A DNA stretch of 64,000 nucleotides. Origin: Phialocephala subalpina (lineage: Eukaryota > Ascomycota > Leotiomycetes > Helotiales > Mollisiaceae). Numbering within the stretch: position 1 is the stretch's first letter; every line of letters begins with the position of its first letter. The stretch is taken from NCBI GenBank assembly GCA_900073065.1, contig FJOG01000012.1, positions 649,981 through 713,980 of the forward strand, written 5' to 3'. Below the pieces are notes generated by a model. It was not told the origin of the DNA, searched no databases, and saw nothing but the letters and a program-made list of their open reading frames with translations. Shown here piece after piece: positions 21,701 through 34,521 of the stretch. The position numbers and the translations under genes were made by a program.

Positions 21701-23659
21701 CTCTTCCATTGCCTGCTGGCACAGCACCATTGGGCCGAGGTGCTTGCTGTTGAGGAGGAGGTCCTGGTTGTGTCTGCGCCATTGATGCTCTTGGCAATTT
21801 AGAGCCTCCTGAAGGTCCTTGTTGCGCTCCTTGTGGCGCTCCTTGTGGCTGTGCTGAACCAGGGGCTACACCGTTCATGTCGTTGCCGTTCACACCAGGT
21901 TGGCCATTTCGTCCATAACCAGGTCCATTCGCACTCTCTCGTGGGGCTTCTCTGATTGTAGGTTGTCCTACAAGTCTCTTTGGATCTGGGGGGCCTGAAG
22001 ATCCGTCTCGTGAGCTTAACCCTCGACTTGCTCCCATGCCGCCCCTTTCGGCACCACTCGGTCGCCTAGCTCCAGGTACGCGATCTCCGTTTGCGCCATT
22101 CTCTCCTTTTTGGAACGCTTGTATCTGCTGATCGTTCGGATATCGAATCTTGCTTGTATCCAATAAGTATACGAGGCTAAGGTCTCCGGCTTCTCGAGTT
22201 GCAGTGCTAGGTTCGCCTGCTAGGACAACAATTTGCTTATTGTATGCGGTCATGCTGTGTCCAGATCTTGGTGATGGCGAAGGTCCCATGTTTTGAAATG
22301 TGTACCATCTCCTCGAAGATATCCTGAACGCGGCCAAATCTCCTAAATCTGCACCCTCCTCCGTTCTACCTCCAAAGATATACATTACGTCGTCGACAAT
22401 CGCCGCTGCATGGCCTTCTCGTGGCGCAGGTATGTATCCTATGCAATCAAGGACCATCCAGGCATTAGGAATAGGGTCGTAACACCAAACGTCATTAAAC
22501 CATTGAAAGCCATTAGTTCCGCCAAACCTAGATTAATCAGTATTAGAATATGAGAAGTTCGCAGGCTACTAACAAGTATAGCTTTTCGTTATAAGTGACG
22601 ACGGAATGGTTCGTCCTCGCAGGTGGTACCTGGCCCACTGCTGGTCCCCCATCATCACTATTTCGAATAAGCATTTCCCACCTGTTCGTTGGAACTTGCA
22701 ATTGGTTCAAATCAAATGCAACCAGGTCGTTCATGAAGTATCCCTCAACTTGACCTCCAAACACGTAGATCTTCGAGCCCAGAATATTTAAGGAATGACC
22801 GTATCGCCCAGAAGGCCGAGGTCCTGCGGGTACAGCTCTTGACCATTGTCGAGTTGCTGCTATTGTCAATTTGCGTCCCAGCGGGTACACTATTCAACTT
22901 ACAAGTATTGAGAAGATACAGAGTCTCGTCCAGGACATCTGAATCCTCCATCTTCGTGTCACCTCCATACACGATGAAAGCATTTCCTACCAACAAGCTT
23001 GCATGCCCTACTCTTGGACCTGGTCCTTCTGCTGTTGTCGCTAGTGGGTAACATGCCATATTCCCCCCTGCCTCCACCATCCATAGGTCACCCTTGACAG
23101 TAGAGCTGTTTATGAGACCGCCCATGAGATAGATGTCACCCTCTTTCGAGGCCACCGAGTTGACAGCCGCGCCATATCGAGGAAAGGGGCTTGGATGTGA
23201 TGTCGTGTATGTTAATTTTCGCACCGACCAGGGGTATAACGAGGCATTAGGATTTGAATTCATCGATTGAACCGCGGGCGCAGAGCCGTTCCGTAACTAT
23301 TGATCGTGTCAGCATTCGTAAAGAATTGAAGTTCTGAATTTGCGCGAACGCAGCCAGATTCCAGCCCATCGTTCAGATTAATCCAAGACACTCACCGGAA
23401 GGTCTTGCGCCTGTTCTGTAGTGGGAGCTCGTCGACCGTTTACTTGCTCGGGACTGGGTGTCGCAGTTCCACCTCCCTGGAGCGAGGTTATCGAATTATT
23501 TACACTACTTCCTGGCGTCGACGATTGTTGAACCGCGCCCTTCTCGTTGATCCGCCCATTCGCAGTCTGGAAAGAGGTTTGTGATCCTGCGACGCCTCCC
23601 GAGCCATCTTTCAAGGCTTTGTCCACATTCTTGTTCTTCTTGCCGAAGAGGAATGCCAT
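18783..23659 (-). CDS. Kelch-repeat cell-end marker (Tea1/KelA-like)
   Basis: Four exons, 23659-23396, 23296-22903, 22859-22574 and 22527-18783, sum to 4689 nt (1562 residues). The introns (99, 43 and 46 nt) join in frame and restore kelch strands, for example KLYL|FGGTNGF. Residues about 105-440 hold six kelch units (YLMGGLIN, FIVYGGDTK, YVFGGQVEG, YLFGGTNGF, YIFGGRTEEG, VVLAGEPS), forming a propeller. A disordered Gly/Pro/Ser-rich linker follows, then a long coiled coil at about 760-1460 (heptads of Leu, Glu, Gln, Lys) and a short tail ending NKSQVNLI. Kelch plus long coiled coil is the architecture of fission-yeast Tea1 and Aspergillus KelA/TeaC-pathway proteins, which ride microtubule ends to hyphal tips and direct polarised growth. 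It is divergent from the Kog1 gene across 2.5 kb. Main alternative: another fungal kelch-coiled-coil paralogue (Tea3-like). Confidence 0.85.
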
Positions 23660-26117
23660 CGTGCCATACGAGGCGGGCCCTCGTCAATTATGCCAGTGTG
23701 TCGTCGCCTTCGTTCAACTCGGTCGCTGCACCTCGAGATCCGGATTGTCGTTTGATGGAGAAATGAGGAGGTCGAGGATTGTGCTCGTGGGACAGGAAAT
23801 AATTTTGTCTGAGCGGGCTCCCAGGTTCCCGGCTCGAAAATGGCTGGCGGATCCAGTCAAAGTCGTGACTGCACCGTCGCCGTCCGTGTACAGCGCCTCG
23901 TCTGAAGTGCAGAGAAGGAAAGGGGATGGCAGGCGGCTGCAAATGCTTGATTTGAGCCCTTTGCTGCTCGGAGATGTCGTTGGGGCTGCGAAATTGGATT
24001 TATGGGGATTGTCGTTGTGTACCTTTATTTCTAGGATGCGTGCTCACGATTCGCTTTGGAGTCGCCAAAATAATTCGTCGGGGATGTTGATGCGGTCGTG
24101 CACAGCGGGCTTAGGCGCAACACACCGGCGAGTGCACTTTTAGATTTGATATTGCTGGGATGGCAGGGTCAAAAGCAAGACGGATATCAGATCATACGTA
24201 GAGCATGAATTATCGCCAAAGAAGCATGTAGATAACACTCTGTAATTCGGTATGGATCTGTGCTCTCCTATTCTACGCCTATTCTGCCATCCTAACCCAT
24301 CCTGTGCACTCCCCCCTCCCATTTTTCAAGCTCCAACGCTACTGTGCTCTACCGTGTTCCGTTCGGGCACCCCTGAACACTCACAGGTGCTCTGTCTCAG
24401 TTCGTGGATTGTCCTTGCTGCAATGGGCAACGGCTGCTGTTTCATCGCAGTGCTCCGATTTTAAAGTTATCTGCCCGTGTGCGTGAACTCTGGAGAAGCA
24501 AGTCATGTATGAAACTTTTCGTTTTCATCCCGAACATGCTTTTGCTTTTGGCTTGACAGCTCCCCTTCCCACGTGGCTGGCAGGAATATTGGAGGCTGAA
24601 GATGTCAACCCATCGAGGAGGTATCACCAACCTCGAAATTCTGGAGAACCGAGCCAGGTGACCATTGCATTGCAGAGAGACGATCCTCCCGGATTGGCGG
24701 TGCATGAGGGAGTGCCATGGAATTGAAGCAGAAGGTTCGCATACCCCAATCGCTTCCCCTATTCGCCGGCAGACGACAACAAGCATCCAGGAATAAACCA
24801 CTACTGCATGGCCTGTTTCCGTCACCTTTTGAGGATGCGAGTGGCGAGATGGCGTTTGGGATCAGGGGGCGCTTTGCTCACTATCGATAAGCTTTTGCTC
24901 ACGCCACAGAAATCTGGATTAGACGGGACTTCGACCGAGCCTGTACCACAAAGAGCCATCTTGGAATTCGAGGTATGATGGAGTGGATGTTGTACAGCCC
25001 GAGGGATCGATTCCTGGCCAGATTAGTCTCGAATTGAGAGAGACCCAGACCAAAGTACTGGACCAAAGAGAGACTCTGACCACATCATGAATGTCCTTCA
25101 CTGTGACAGACCCATTGTCTTCTTTTAGTCCCCTCTTGTAGACCCAGACAGCGTCCATCACTGCAGCCTTATGTGATCTCATCAGCATCAGATGCGTCAC
25201 CGCCTGGCGAGAAGGGGTCTGAAGCAGTTGATATCCTGGATCGCTTCTGCAATTGGTCGTGTATTGGAGGGTTGAGCCAGTGAAGAGCTTCAGCGCTTAA
25301 AGAAATCCTGTGACAAGCTGCAGAGAGCAAAAAGTGAGCCGCTATTGATCCTAGTATTGGGTGTCAATTGTGGCCATCTGATCTGTGTTGGGTTTCCGCA
25401 TTGTGTTGAAGATTCGTACCTGCATCGAGAAGGGGCGTCGTTGACTGACGAATATTGCTGGTCTCAAATATACGCATCTGCCGATGTGCCAAAATGTCCC
25501 GAAAATGGAGGTACAATGCAAGAAGAATTGAAGAGTGACTTACAAATAACTACATACTGTAGACGCAATATTCTATTCGACTGAAGTTCTTGGCTGTTCG
25601 AGTTCATAGATTTGGATTTTGATAAATAGAATGTTCCAGGGTTTCTAATTCTTTGGGGTGCGGCTTGTTAGAAATTCCATCTACGGTAAGCGTCCGTCGG
25701 CCACATAGATGATCCGGTTTCCGTTCAAAGGTCGATCTACCTAGATGATTCCGCGAAGCTTGTGACCGAAGACTGAACTTCCCATCGGTGTCCAAGGCGG
25801 TGTTGCGCTGCTCTACAACCCTTTGCAGCACCGGTAACCATCATTGTGACCCAGTCTTTCTCCTGGAGGTAACAAGCAGAGACGGTACGTCCATCAAGAA
25901 GCAAAATCGACGGTGTGGGCATGGCTCGTACCGGCTCGACGAAAGTGTTTGCCTGACTGATCTCTTTTTAGCTTGAGAGCTTCCTAACTCAATACCGAGT
26001 ATCCGCCAGCTTTGAAACCGCGAAGATTGGAATAAAGACTCCACAAGAATCCGTCTGAAATAGCCAGCAAACACATGTGGAGCTTGGGAGTCTGAGGAGT
26101 GCGGCTTCTCCCCAACG
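23660..26117. other. Divergent intergenic region between kelch and Kog1 genes
   Basis: This 2.46-kb region separates two divergently transcribed growth-control genes and must hold both promoters. Open frames up to 198 codons occur (23547-24143 plus, overlapping the kelch 5' exon in antisense), but none shows a family motif or plausible splicing. I see no transposon, tRNA or repeat. Confidence 0.4.
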
Positions 26118-29100
26118 ATGACAATGACGGCCGTTGCAGTTCAACAGCAACAGCCTGGAGCGCACCGTCAGCAATACAATCCCAGACAATCGCCTCACTC
26201 CTCCAACATGTCGCCGAATCAGTCCCGTCCGCAGAGCTATACATCCTCTGGCCCAGCTCAAAGCCAGCCTCTACATAATGGAACATCGAATGGGACGAGC
26301 TCACGACAAGCTGCCAATACCAGCGCCGCCCAGTTGAATGGAAACAGTGTACAAGCTATAGAAGAAGAAGAGAGATCGTCAGCCTCAGCTACGAGGGTAG
26401 TATCTACCGCAGGACATGCCCGTCGAACATCATTACAGACGCGACCAACTTCAGCCCCAAACGGTGCGACAGAATCATCGCAGGATGACTCGGAGACAGA
26501 CAGAGTCAAACACAGACCAAAAACCTTGCTGCAGAGAGCTAAAAGCGACTTTGGACCGAGAGGAGATGACCCGGATACTGAAGAAGAGATTCAGGACTGG
26601 GGAGCGCGGCATGGATTTGAAGGGCACTACGCGTCTGAGGAATATGTTTCTCAGCTAGCAAATAACTGGTACATGTACTTCACAGACAAGCGCCATGAAG
26701 CGACCGGAAATCCCAAGCCTTTGGGCTATGAATTGCAAGACTGGCGGATGAAGGATCGACTGAAAACTGTCTCCGCAGCTCTGGCCATCTGTCTCAATAT
26801 CGGAGTCGAACCGCCAGATCAGTTGAAGACGAATCCAGGTGCGAAGATGGAAGCTTGGCAAGATCCTACAAATCCACCGGTACAGAAGGCCCTCGAGGTC
26901 ATCGGTAAATCACTCCAGGCGCAGTACGAAACCTTAGCAATTCGAACGAGATACAAGCAATACCTGGACCCCTCGGTAGAGGAGACTAAGAAGTTCTGTC
27001 AATCCTTACGTCGAAATGCGAAGGACGAGCGTGTTCTGTTCCATTATAATGGCCACGGAGTCCCAAAACCTACCGCATCAGGAGAGATCTGGGTCTTCAA
27101 CAAGAATTACACCCAATACATCCCTGTCTCTCTGTTTGACCTCCAAACCTGGCTGGCTGCACCAACCTTCTACGTCTGGGACTGCTCTGACGCCGGCAAT
27201 ATCTTAAACAACTTCCATCGATTCGTCGAGAAGCACAAACAAGAGGAGGCGGATAATCTTGCCAAGGATCCGAATTATGCTGTCCAGGCATTCGAACCCT
27301 ATATTCATTTAGCAGCTTGCGGTGTTAAAGAGAACCTGCCCACGAACCCATCATTGCCAGCAGATGTGTTCACGTCCTGCTTGACAACACCCATTGAGAT
27401 GGCTCTCTGGTTCTTCGTGCTCCAAAATCCACTACCTTCCAAGATCACCCCTGAACAAGCCAAAAAGCTTCCTGGCCGACTTCAAGAAAGAAGAACGCCA
27501 TTAGGAGAGTTGAATTGGATCTTCACTGCCATTACCGACACTATCGCCTGGACTACCCTTCCTCGGCCACTGTTCCGAAAGTTCTTTCGACAAGACCTGA
27601 TGGTTGCAGCTCTGTTCCGCAACTTTCTCTTGGCACAGAGAATCATGGCTGCGTACAACTGCCACCCGCAGTCCTACCCTGAACTTCCAGACACACATCA
27701 ACATCCACTATGGGAAAGCTGGGACTTGGCTGTGGAAATGGCTCTTGCGCAATTACCTATGTTAGAGGAGAAAGAAAATGGCACCCGTCCCGACTATGAA
27801 TTCCAGAACTCGAGCTTCTTCACAGAGCAACTCACTGCATTCGAAGTCTACCTCAACCAAGGCGCAGTCACCCAAAAGCCTCCGGATCAGCTTCCAGTCG
27901 TCCTTCAAGTCCTCCTGAGTCAGCAACACCGAGTTCGAGCCTTGATTCTCTTGGGAAAATTTCTCGACATGGGTCCTTGGGCTGTAAACCTTGCTTTGAG
28001 CATTGGCATCTTCCCATATGTTCTTAAATTACTGCAATCCGCCGCTACTGAGTTGAAGCCAGTCATGGTTTTCATCTGGACCCGCGTCCTTGCTGTTGAT
28101 ATCACATGCCAAACCGATCTACTGAAGTGAGTCTAGCTTCCTGGTGTTTTCATTTCGTCTTGAGGTTTTCCTTCTATTATATATCCGAACTATCTTTGTA
28201 GAACTTGTTGGTATTAAGCTGACAGGGAGGGTCTCAACCATAGGGACAGTGGCTATATGTATTTTGCCGCAATCCTGAAGCCGACTGAGGGCCTACCTGT
28301 TGTTGATAGTCTGGAGCACAAAGCCATGTGCGCATTTATTCTGGCCCGACTGTGCGACGGCTACAAGCAAGGACAAACAGTCTGCAACCAGTCCGAAATC
28401 ATGAGCTACTGCCTCGTCCATCTTCAGAACGGCGATAATCCTCTCCTCCGCCAATGGGCATGTCTTTGCATCAGTCAGCTCTGGAAGGATCTCGCTGAGG
28501 CTAAATGGAGGGGTATCCGAGAGAATGCGCCCGCAAAGCTAGGTCTCCTGGCCCGCGATATGTGCCCCGAGGTCAGGGCAGCAATGCTTTATGCCCTCAC
28601 GACTTTCCTTGGAATCACCGACCTGACAGATGAAATCGCCCGTACCGAGGAGCAAATCACATGGACCGTCTTAGAAATGGCCAACGATGGAAACGCAATG
28701 GTTCGCAAGGAGCTTTTGGTGTACTTCTCCAAATTCATCCAGCGGTACGAAACTAAAATTTTCGTTGCTGCTTATGAACAATTCCAGGAGGAAAAGGAGT
28801 ATTTGCTGTCTCCACCTATAGATGATGGCAAAGAGCATAAGATGGGCTTGCACTACGCAGGACAGAATAACCGAGACTCGGAAGGTTATATCAAGCCCTC
28901 GGCGTATGGAGTTTCCCACAACTCCATTTTCGCAGCAGTGTGGAAGCACGTCCTGATCATGACAATTGACCCGCATCCAGAGGTTCAACGAAATGCAACA
29001 ATTATTGTAGATTATGTGCATACTGCCCTACTTCAATCGGAGATCGGACGATATGCGCAGAAGGCTATGGATGAGATCAGTCGTCTTTCTTCCCGGCCGG

Positions 29101-30794
29101 CAACCACAACTCAAGAGGCGTCACATCAACGACCAAGTACTCCTACACGCCAAGATTCAATGATTGCAACACCACCTTCGCAAGCTGGCCTCCTCAAACG
29201 CACAGCCAGCTATCTGTTCACCTCGCTTGCTCCTTTCGGTGGCAGCTCCAGTGCTGAGAGCTCTCCGGAAAATACTTTGGGTAGAACAGGTCCAAAGTCC
29301 CCTCTTCCACAGCGAAGCCCTCTTCATCCACGGGGTAGGCTTCCTCAGGATTTCAGTGCACCTCCTGAGCAGACCGAAGTTGCGACGACCCCAGGTATGT
29401 ATCACGCAGCAAAGGAGCCAGTGTCTGGAGGGTTTCAAGCCCGAGATATGTCGATTCCACCTGCCATTCCCCTGGAAAGTACCTTTTTTGAGTGGTCAAT
29501 TGGTCAGTCATTTTTTGATTTTACGATGCAAGGCTGTCTCAAGTCATCAAAGAACTTCTCAGATATTGAAGAAGTTCACTTACTAATGTACGCAGAATAC
29601 TTCCGAGAGCCACAGATGAAGCCCAATGAGGCCGAGGAACCAGGTAGCACAGATTACAATGAACGCTTGTGGCGACGCTCTCGGAATGAAGGTATTTTGA
29701 TTGAAACTCAACCACAAAAGGAGATTGCAGGGAGTGGTAAGTGGACGACTCCCGCTGGATTCTTCAACAATCAAAGTCAGCCTTCGAAGATGATTTTCCA
29801 CCAATTCGAAGATCATCTGGCTGTCTCAGATGACAGGGATACTATCTGTGTCTGGGATTGGAAGAAGCAAGATCGGCTAGCTCGTTTCTCGAATGGAAAC
29901 CCAGAAGGAACGAAGATCAGCGATATGCAATTCATCAACGAAGATGATCAGGCATTTTTACTGACTGGATCATCTGATGGTGTGGTCAGGATCTACAGAA
30001 ACTACGATTCCGACAAGAAGATTGAAGTTGCATCAGCTTGGCGAGCATTGACTCACCTTGTCCCGAGTAACCACAATGCTGGCATGGTCTTCGACTGGCA
30101 ACAAGTAAACGGCAAACTTCTGGTCGCAGGAGACGTCAAAGTCATTCGGGTCTGGGCTGCAGCCCCAGAACTTTGTGTGGTCGACATCAATGCTCGGTCT
30201 GGATCTTGCATCACCTCTCTGACCTCGGATCAGATGACTGGCAATGTTTTTGTAGCTGGTTTCGGTGACGGTGCTATCCGAGTCTACGATGCCCGCAATA
30301 GACCTTCAGAATCAATGGTTATGAAATGGAAGGATGCACACAGCGGGCAGTGGGTCAAAAGCGTGCACATGCAACGTGGTGGCCAAAGAGAGCTCATGTC
30401 CGCCAACATCGATGGCAGGGTGAAGCTGTGGGACATCCGTATGGAGAAGCCATTGAAGACGATTCGTGCAACCAACCAGAGATGTTGCACAGCCAGCACC
30501 CATGAGCATCTTCCTGTGTTTGCTGTGTAAGTTCCACCCATTACAACGTCTCAAGAAAGTCAGCTAACATCCCTTAGCGGCACTAGCGCTCATACAGTGA
30601 AGGTCTTCAATTTCGACGGCAAGGAACTCTCTCGCGTCGAACCATACTCCAGCTTCCTTCACCAAGCTCGCCAATCTCCCATCTCCGCAACAGCATTCCA
30701 TCCCCACCGAATGATGCTCGCTTGTGCAGCCCGTGGGGACAATCACATCAATCTCTTCACATGTGCGGAGAAGAAGACCGGTTTCGAACTCTAA
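26118..30794 (+). CDS. kog1: TORC1 subunit Kog1/Raptor (Mip1)
   Basis: Three exons, 26118-28126, 28244-30526 and 30578-30794 (introns 117 and 51 nt), sum to 4509 nt (1502 residues). After a Gln/Ser-rich disordered start comes the Raptor N-terminal conserved, caspase-like domain (about residues 170-440): [20 protein letters not shown], then the pseudo-catalytic blocks FHYNGHGVP (about 310) and [11 protein letters not shown] (about 352). A HEAT-repeat region follows ([14 protein letters not shown] is restored by splicing at intron 1; [13 protein letters not shown]), then a variable Ser/Pro linker, and a WD40 propeller in the last 350 residues ([43 protein letters not shown]). Kog1 recruits substrates to TOR kinase in TORC1 at the vacuole and controls growth and autophagy. 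Length and domain order match the family. No defects were seen. Confidence 0.95.
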
Positions 30795-31523
30795 ATTTCT
30801 GCCCTGCATTGACATATAACAATTGCTCACTCATAATTGCGGTTCAGCGTGGCGCACAAAGAGGTGTTTTGAATGCTTCAGGGTGAAATGGTGCATTGCT
30901 ATGGAAATGGAATGGATCATGTTACGGGTTAGTTGGGGCGGGGGATGTACACAAATCTCACGGCCTATGGGAGGATAAGATGGGGTTTTTTGCGTTGCGA
31001 ATATTTGATTTTTAAAGATGCATTGCGTGGAAGGGAATATTGGCGTTAGGGTCAGCGATGAGTGAGCATGGCTCCTTGGATGTTAGCTACATCTCGAGAG
31101 CTTTGCTTTGCGGTAATGATTAATGCTATTTTGTAAGATCAGAGGCACTCTTGTTGCTCCAAGTCATATTGATTCTGATCAAGCTTTGGAGGGTTTGCTG
31201 GGTAGTAGAGAGAGCATCCTGGATTGGGAAGAAGTTGGCTTCCCCACGAGACCGAAGATTGAACGATTGTATCTGAACGCGTTCATTTTCTAGCTAAAAG
31301 AGCGACCTGCAAGCAAGTGCAAAACACAGAAGCAATCAAAAATAACGCATTGTTCCCATTCAGCGCATCTCTTTCCATCTCCGTTATCAAATATGAAATA
31401 CCAATCACCTCAAGTTGTCCATTTCCACGCAACTTCAGGAGCGAGTGCCATGACTTGTAAGGTAGAGCCGCAACAACTAGGCTGGAAACAACCCCCAAGA
31501 ACAAGACGCAAGACCGCATCTCC
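30795..31523. other. Intergenic region after Kog1
   Basis: Convergent 3' regions of Kog1 and the small C2H2 gene. No supported gene. A minus-strand frame at 31534-31283 has no recognisable features. Confidence 0.4.
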
Positions 31524-32143
31524 TCAAAGACCATGAGCCTTCTTCAAATGATGAGCCAACTTATCCTTGCGATAGAAACCATTGATACTAGCACGATTGC
31601 AGCCAACGACATGGCAGTCGCAGATGTATTGGGAAGCGAAGTGCTTCTTATAGTGGCGTCGAAGATCGCCGGCGCGCTTGAAGACGCCGGGGCAGATGTT
31701 GCAGGTGTGGGGGATGGGTACTGGGGTGGTGAGGGTAGCAGCTGGGGCTACGACGTTGGTGACGGTTGAAGTTTGGTTGATGCTGGAGGTAGAGGATGTT
31801 GAGGTGGTGATGTTGGTTTGGTATGCTAGATGACCGGCGAAGGGACCGAACGCCGTGGTTAGAACTTGGTTTGTGCCGGAGGCGAAGGGAGTTGAGGCGT
31901 TGGTCGTGTTGCCTTGGTGTGCATGATGGCCAGTGGTGGGATTGAATGCAGCTTGATACGCTTGCTGATGTTCAAGTGTGGGGAACCCATGTCCTGTGCC
32001 TTCTCGGGACACTAGAACCCCGAGTCTAAAGTGCAATGTCCAGTCAGCACGAAAGAAAAAAAACCTTACCCATCAGTGACTGGAAGGTCAGAGGCTATGT
32101 CTAATCCCAGCACACTGGTCTTGGGTGTTGTTGTGTAGTCCAT
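31524..32143 (-). CDS. Small C2H2-type zinc-finger protein
   Basis: Two exons, 32143-32070 and 32025-31524, across a 44-nt intron (GTAAGG donor, CACTTTAG acceptor), give 191 residues. The ATG at 32143 (DYTTTPKTSVLGLD) was chosen because splicing from it enters the long frame without a stop. The middle is Thr/Ser/Asn/Ala-rich and disordered. The last 60 residues hold a classical finger CNICPGVFKRAGDLRRHYKKH and a second, longer one (CDCHVVGCNRASINGFYRKDKLAHHLKKAH). The pair, with RKDKL before the histidines, is common in Pezizomycotina regulators of unknown target. Probably a nuclear DNA-binding protein. It is shorter than typical regulators and may be a fragment of a larger family. Confidence 0.7.
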
Positions 32144-32775
32144 GATGACAGCCAATAGAGGCCAATTATTTCGAAGGGGCGTTGAGAGGGCGAAGGCTAT
32201 GCGGGCAACTAGCGGTGAAGATAGGCCGCTAGTTCTTTGCGCGAGGCTTTTGCCAGAATTTTTCCAAGATCACTTTGGGGGGTTTGCTATTCTGCTTGGC
32301 CACATCCCCTCCGCAAAAGTCGTTCCACTTTACGAGACGCGGGGTAAGGTAATTCCGGCTGAGGCCGGGGAACAGATGTTCTCGATAGGGCATCAAATTA
32401 AATTCGTGCATGCATAGCATATCGATGTGTTGGCAATGCAGTCTTGATAAAAATCGAGTGCATCTGATCGGAAAGGAGCCTCATCTGGGCAGTAGTAGTA
32501 TCTATATAAATACTGTTTTATAGCCACTTTGAAACCATCATCTGAACACTGATAAATTTACATTGTTTAGTTCTTCGGTATGCTTATATCTCTAATTATC
32601 ATAATGGTGGGAATAAATTTTGTTAACTCTTGGAAGCCGTTTGAATTACACGGGAAATTACAAAGAAAGTAGCAAAGTCCGAGAATCCCGGTCAGTTACA
32701 AGATTCCTTTACTAACCCTTTGAATTCCTTTAACGACTTCATAGAACGCTATATGTGAAGAACTCGTTCCTCGTA
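32144..32775. other. AT-rich spacer before the Tc1/mariner element
   Basis: Promoter side of the small C2H2 gene, then AT-rich DNA up to the TA target site at 32774-32775. A 91-codon plus frame (32142-32417) lacks any motif. Nothing else identified. Confidence 0.35.
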
Positions 32776-34154
32776 CAATCAGTGCCTTAAAGTTCCCGTG
32801 ATTTTTTTTTTGACTTCGCACTCTATATTTTCCAAAAACTTAAACTTCATATAACTTTACTAATTGTAATTCAAATTAAAATCTGATTAATGCTAATAAT
32901 GCGCCTATATATCTTCTCTCTAACGATACAAAAATCTCTTGGAAATATCCAAAATTAAGCTTAATATTTTGTATATTACCCCTTGGCCTTAATAATAGCC
33001 TTTATTCGAGTACTTATATTTACACTCAAAGTATTAAATAATTCTTAGTCTAAAGTATCTGAAGCCGCTTAGAAACAAAATTCCAATTTCTATCGCGCAT
33101 ATTCTAACTCTAATTTATTTGTTATAACCTCTAAAAATATCTTATAGTACTTAGTCTTTAAGTGCTACTAAATATACTTGATTAAGTTCAAATCGAGAGA
33201 GTAAAAAGGCCAATCTATAAGTTGTGTAATCCCTTTGGCAGCGAATTAAACCTTAATCTTCTTAGCACAATAAATAAAGATATTATCTTGTATAAATATA
33301 TACCCTAAGTCGAGTTTCTCGTAAATTAGAGCAAGTTCTGCGTCTAAAACCTCGATGTAAGAGTTAGCGGAGTACTTATACTTCTAGCTCTTAAAATCCC
33401 GGTTTATAATATAGAGGTTAAACCGCCCGAGGTCCTAAAAGCATACTCAGATTATAACCTTCATATTCTTATTCGTTCTATAGGTTTAAACCATTTTTGG
33501 TTGCTATTTCTCTATCGATATTCAAAAGCACTATTCATCCCGTTTTCCCCGCTTTCGCTTATAAGAGCACTTATCACTCCACATATGCATTCCTTATTCC
33601 TTTGCATTTAAATGCCAATGCGCAGGGCACTAAACAAGTCGCTTATTAATATTCTTTTGAGTAAGAAATAATCGTCGTTTATACTTCTAATTCTTGATTT
33701 TATGCTCCTTTAAGATCTTCTTAATAGTTTTCCTCTTAAAAGTAATTACGCAAGCTTTTATGACTTTTATATAAGTATCCTTAGGAAAGCGATAAATATG
33801 CCGTAATACAAGTCGTTCTTCAGCGTCTAAATAGCACTTTAATCGGCCGGTTCGAGGTAAAAAGTGCCTCTCGTCGCGTAATGCCTTTTTTTTGATAATA
33901 TCGCTAACGCTTATATATAAATAAGAATAAAACCGTTAGATTATAGCTTTAATTGCGCTGTTATCGTATATACAAATAATCTGGTCTCTTTTAAATTTAG
34001 TGAGTGACTTTTTTGGAAGAGAATTGCCATTTATAGGCTCAAAAGGAGTGCGTTATAGTAGCATATTATGATGTTTAAGGAAAGAGGAGGAACGCGCTTC
34101 GCGAAAAAACGCGCTTTTAAATTAAAAATCACGGGAACTTTAGGGCACGGACTG
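32776..34154 (-). mobile_element. Degenerate Tc1/mariner transposon with intact TIRs
   Basis: A 1379-bp AT-rich element. The ends are inverted repeats of about 31 bp (left CAATCAGTGCCTTAAAG, right end complement CAGTCCGTGCCCTAAAG, then a shared TTCCCGTGATTTTT), differing at three positions and flanked on both sides by TA (32774-32775 and 34155-34156), the target duplication of this superfamily. On the minus strand near 33300-33140 the translation shows QDNIFIYCAKKIK, a stop, FAAKGI and WPFYSLDLNLIKYI. These are the second and third Asp regions of the DDE/DD34D transposase (usual forms QDNAPIH and WPPYSPDLNPIE). Many stops and the strong A+T bias indicate RIP-like decay. The element is dead, but its ends are clear. 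Confidence 0.9.
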
Positions 34155-34155
34155 T

Positions 34156-34344
34156 ACTAAACACCGCTGTGGTCATGTGGTTGATCAAAATGGAACTCTT
34201 ATAGAGTATGAGAATTGTAGGAATTGCGGTACGGTGCAGCATACTTCGTACCTTGGCCAAACGACCAAGAAGGACCCGTGTCCGGATTGTGTTGATGATG
34301 GGAGCTGGGTCAGGGATGAACAAGGAGCTTGGAAAAAGGCTTAG
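34156..34344 (+). pseudogene. Zinc-ribbon ORF truncated at the transposon edge
   Basis: The frame beginning right at the TA target duplication reads TKHRCGHVVDQNGTLIEYE, then NCRNCGTVQHTSYLG and DPCPDCVDDGSW, ending at TAG 34342-34344. Its Cys/His spacing (C-G-H, C-x2-C, C-x2-C) looks like a small zinc ribbon as found in short fungal proteins. No ATG precedes it outside the element, so the transposon appears to have removed or separated its 5' part. No matching 5' half was found left of the element. It could also be a 3' exon of an undetected gene. Confidence 0.45.
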
Positions 34345-34521
34345 CGTCCCTATCCCGGCTAGAGTTGGTTCACCTAGTCCTGCCTATTGTGCACTCTCTG
34401 AATTAAATATCACGAGGAACAAAGTAAAGATACTACCGCCTGAAGTTCTGCAATGCATTTACTTTAACTCTTATCTCCGATATTCTATACCATAGCCGCA
34501 GCCAAGGAATTATTACGAGAC

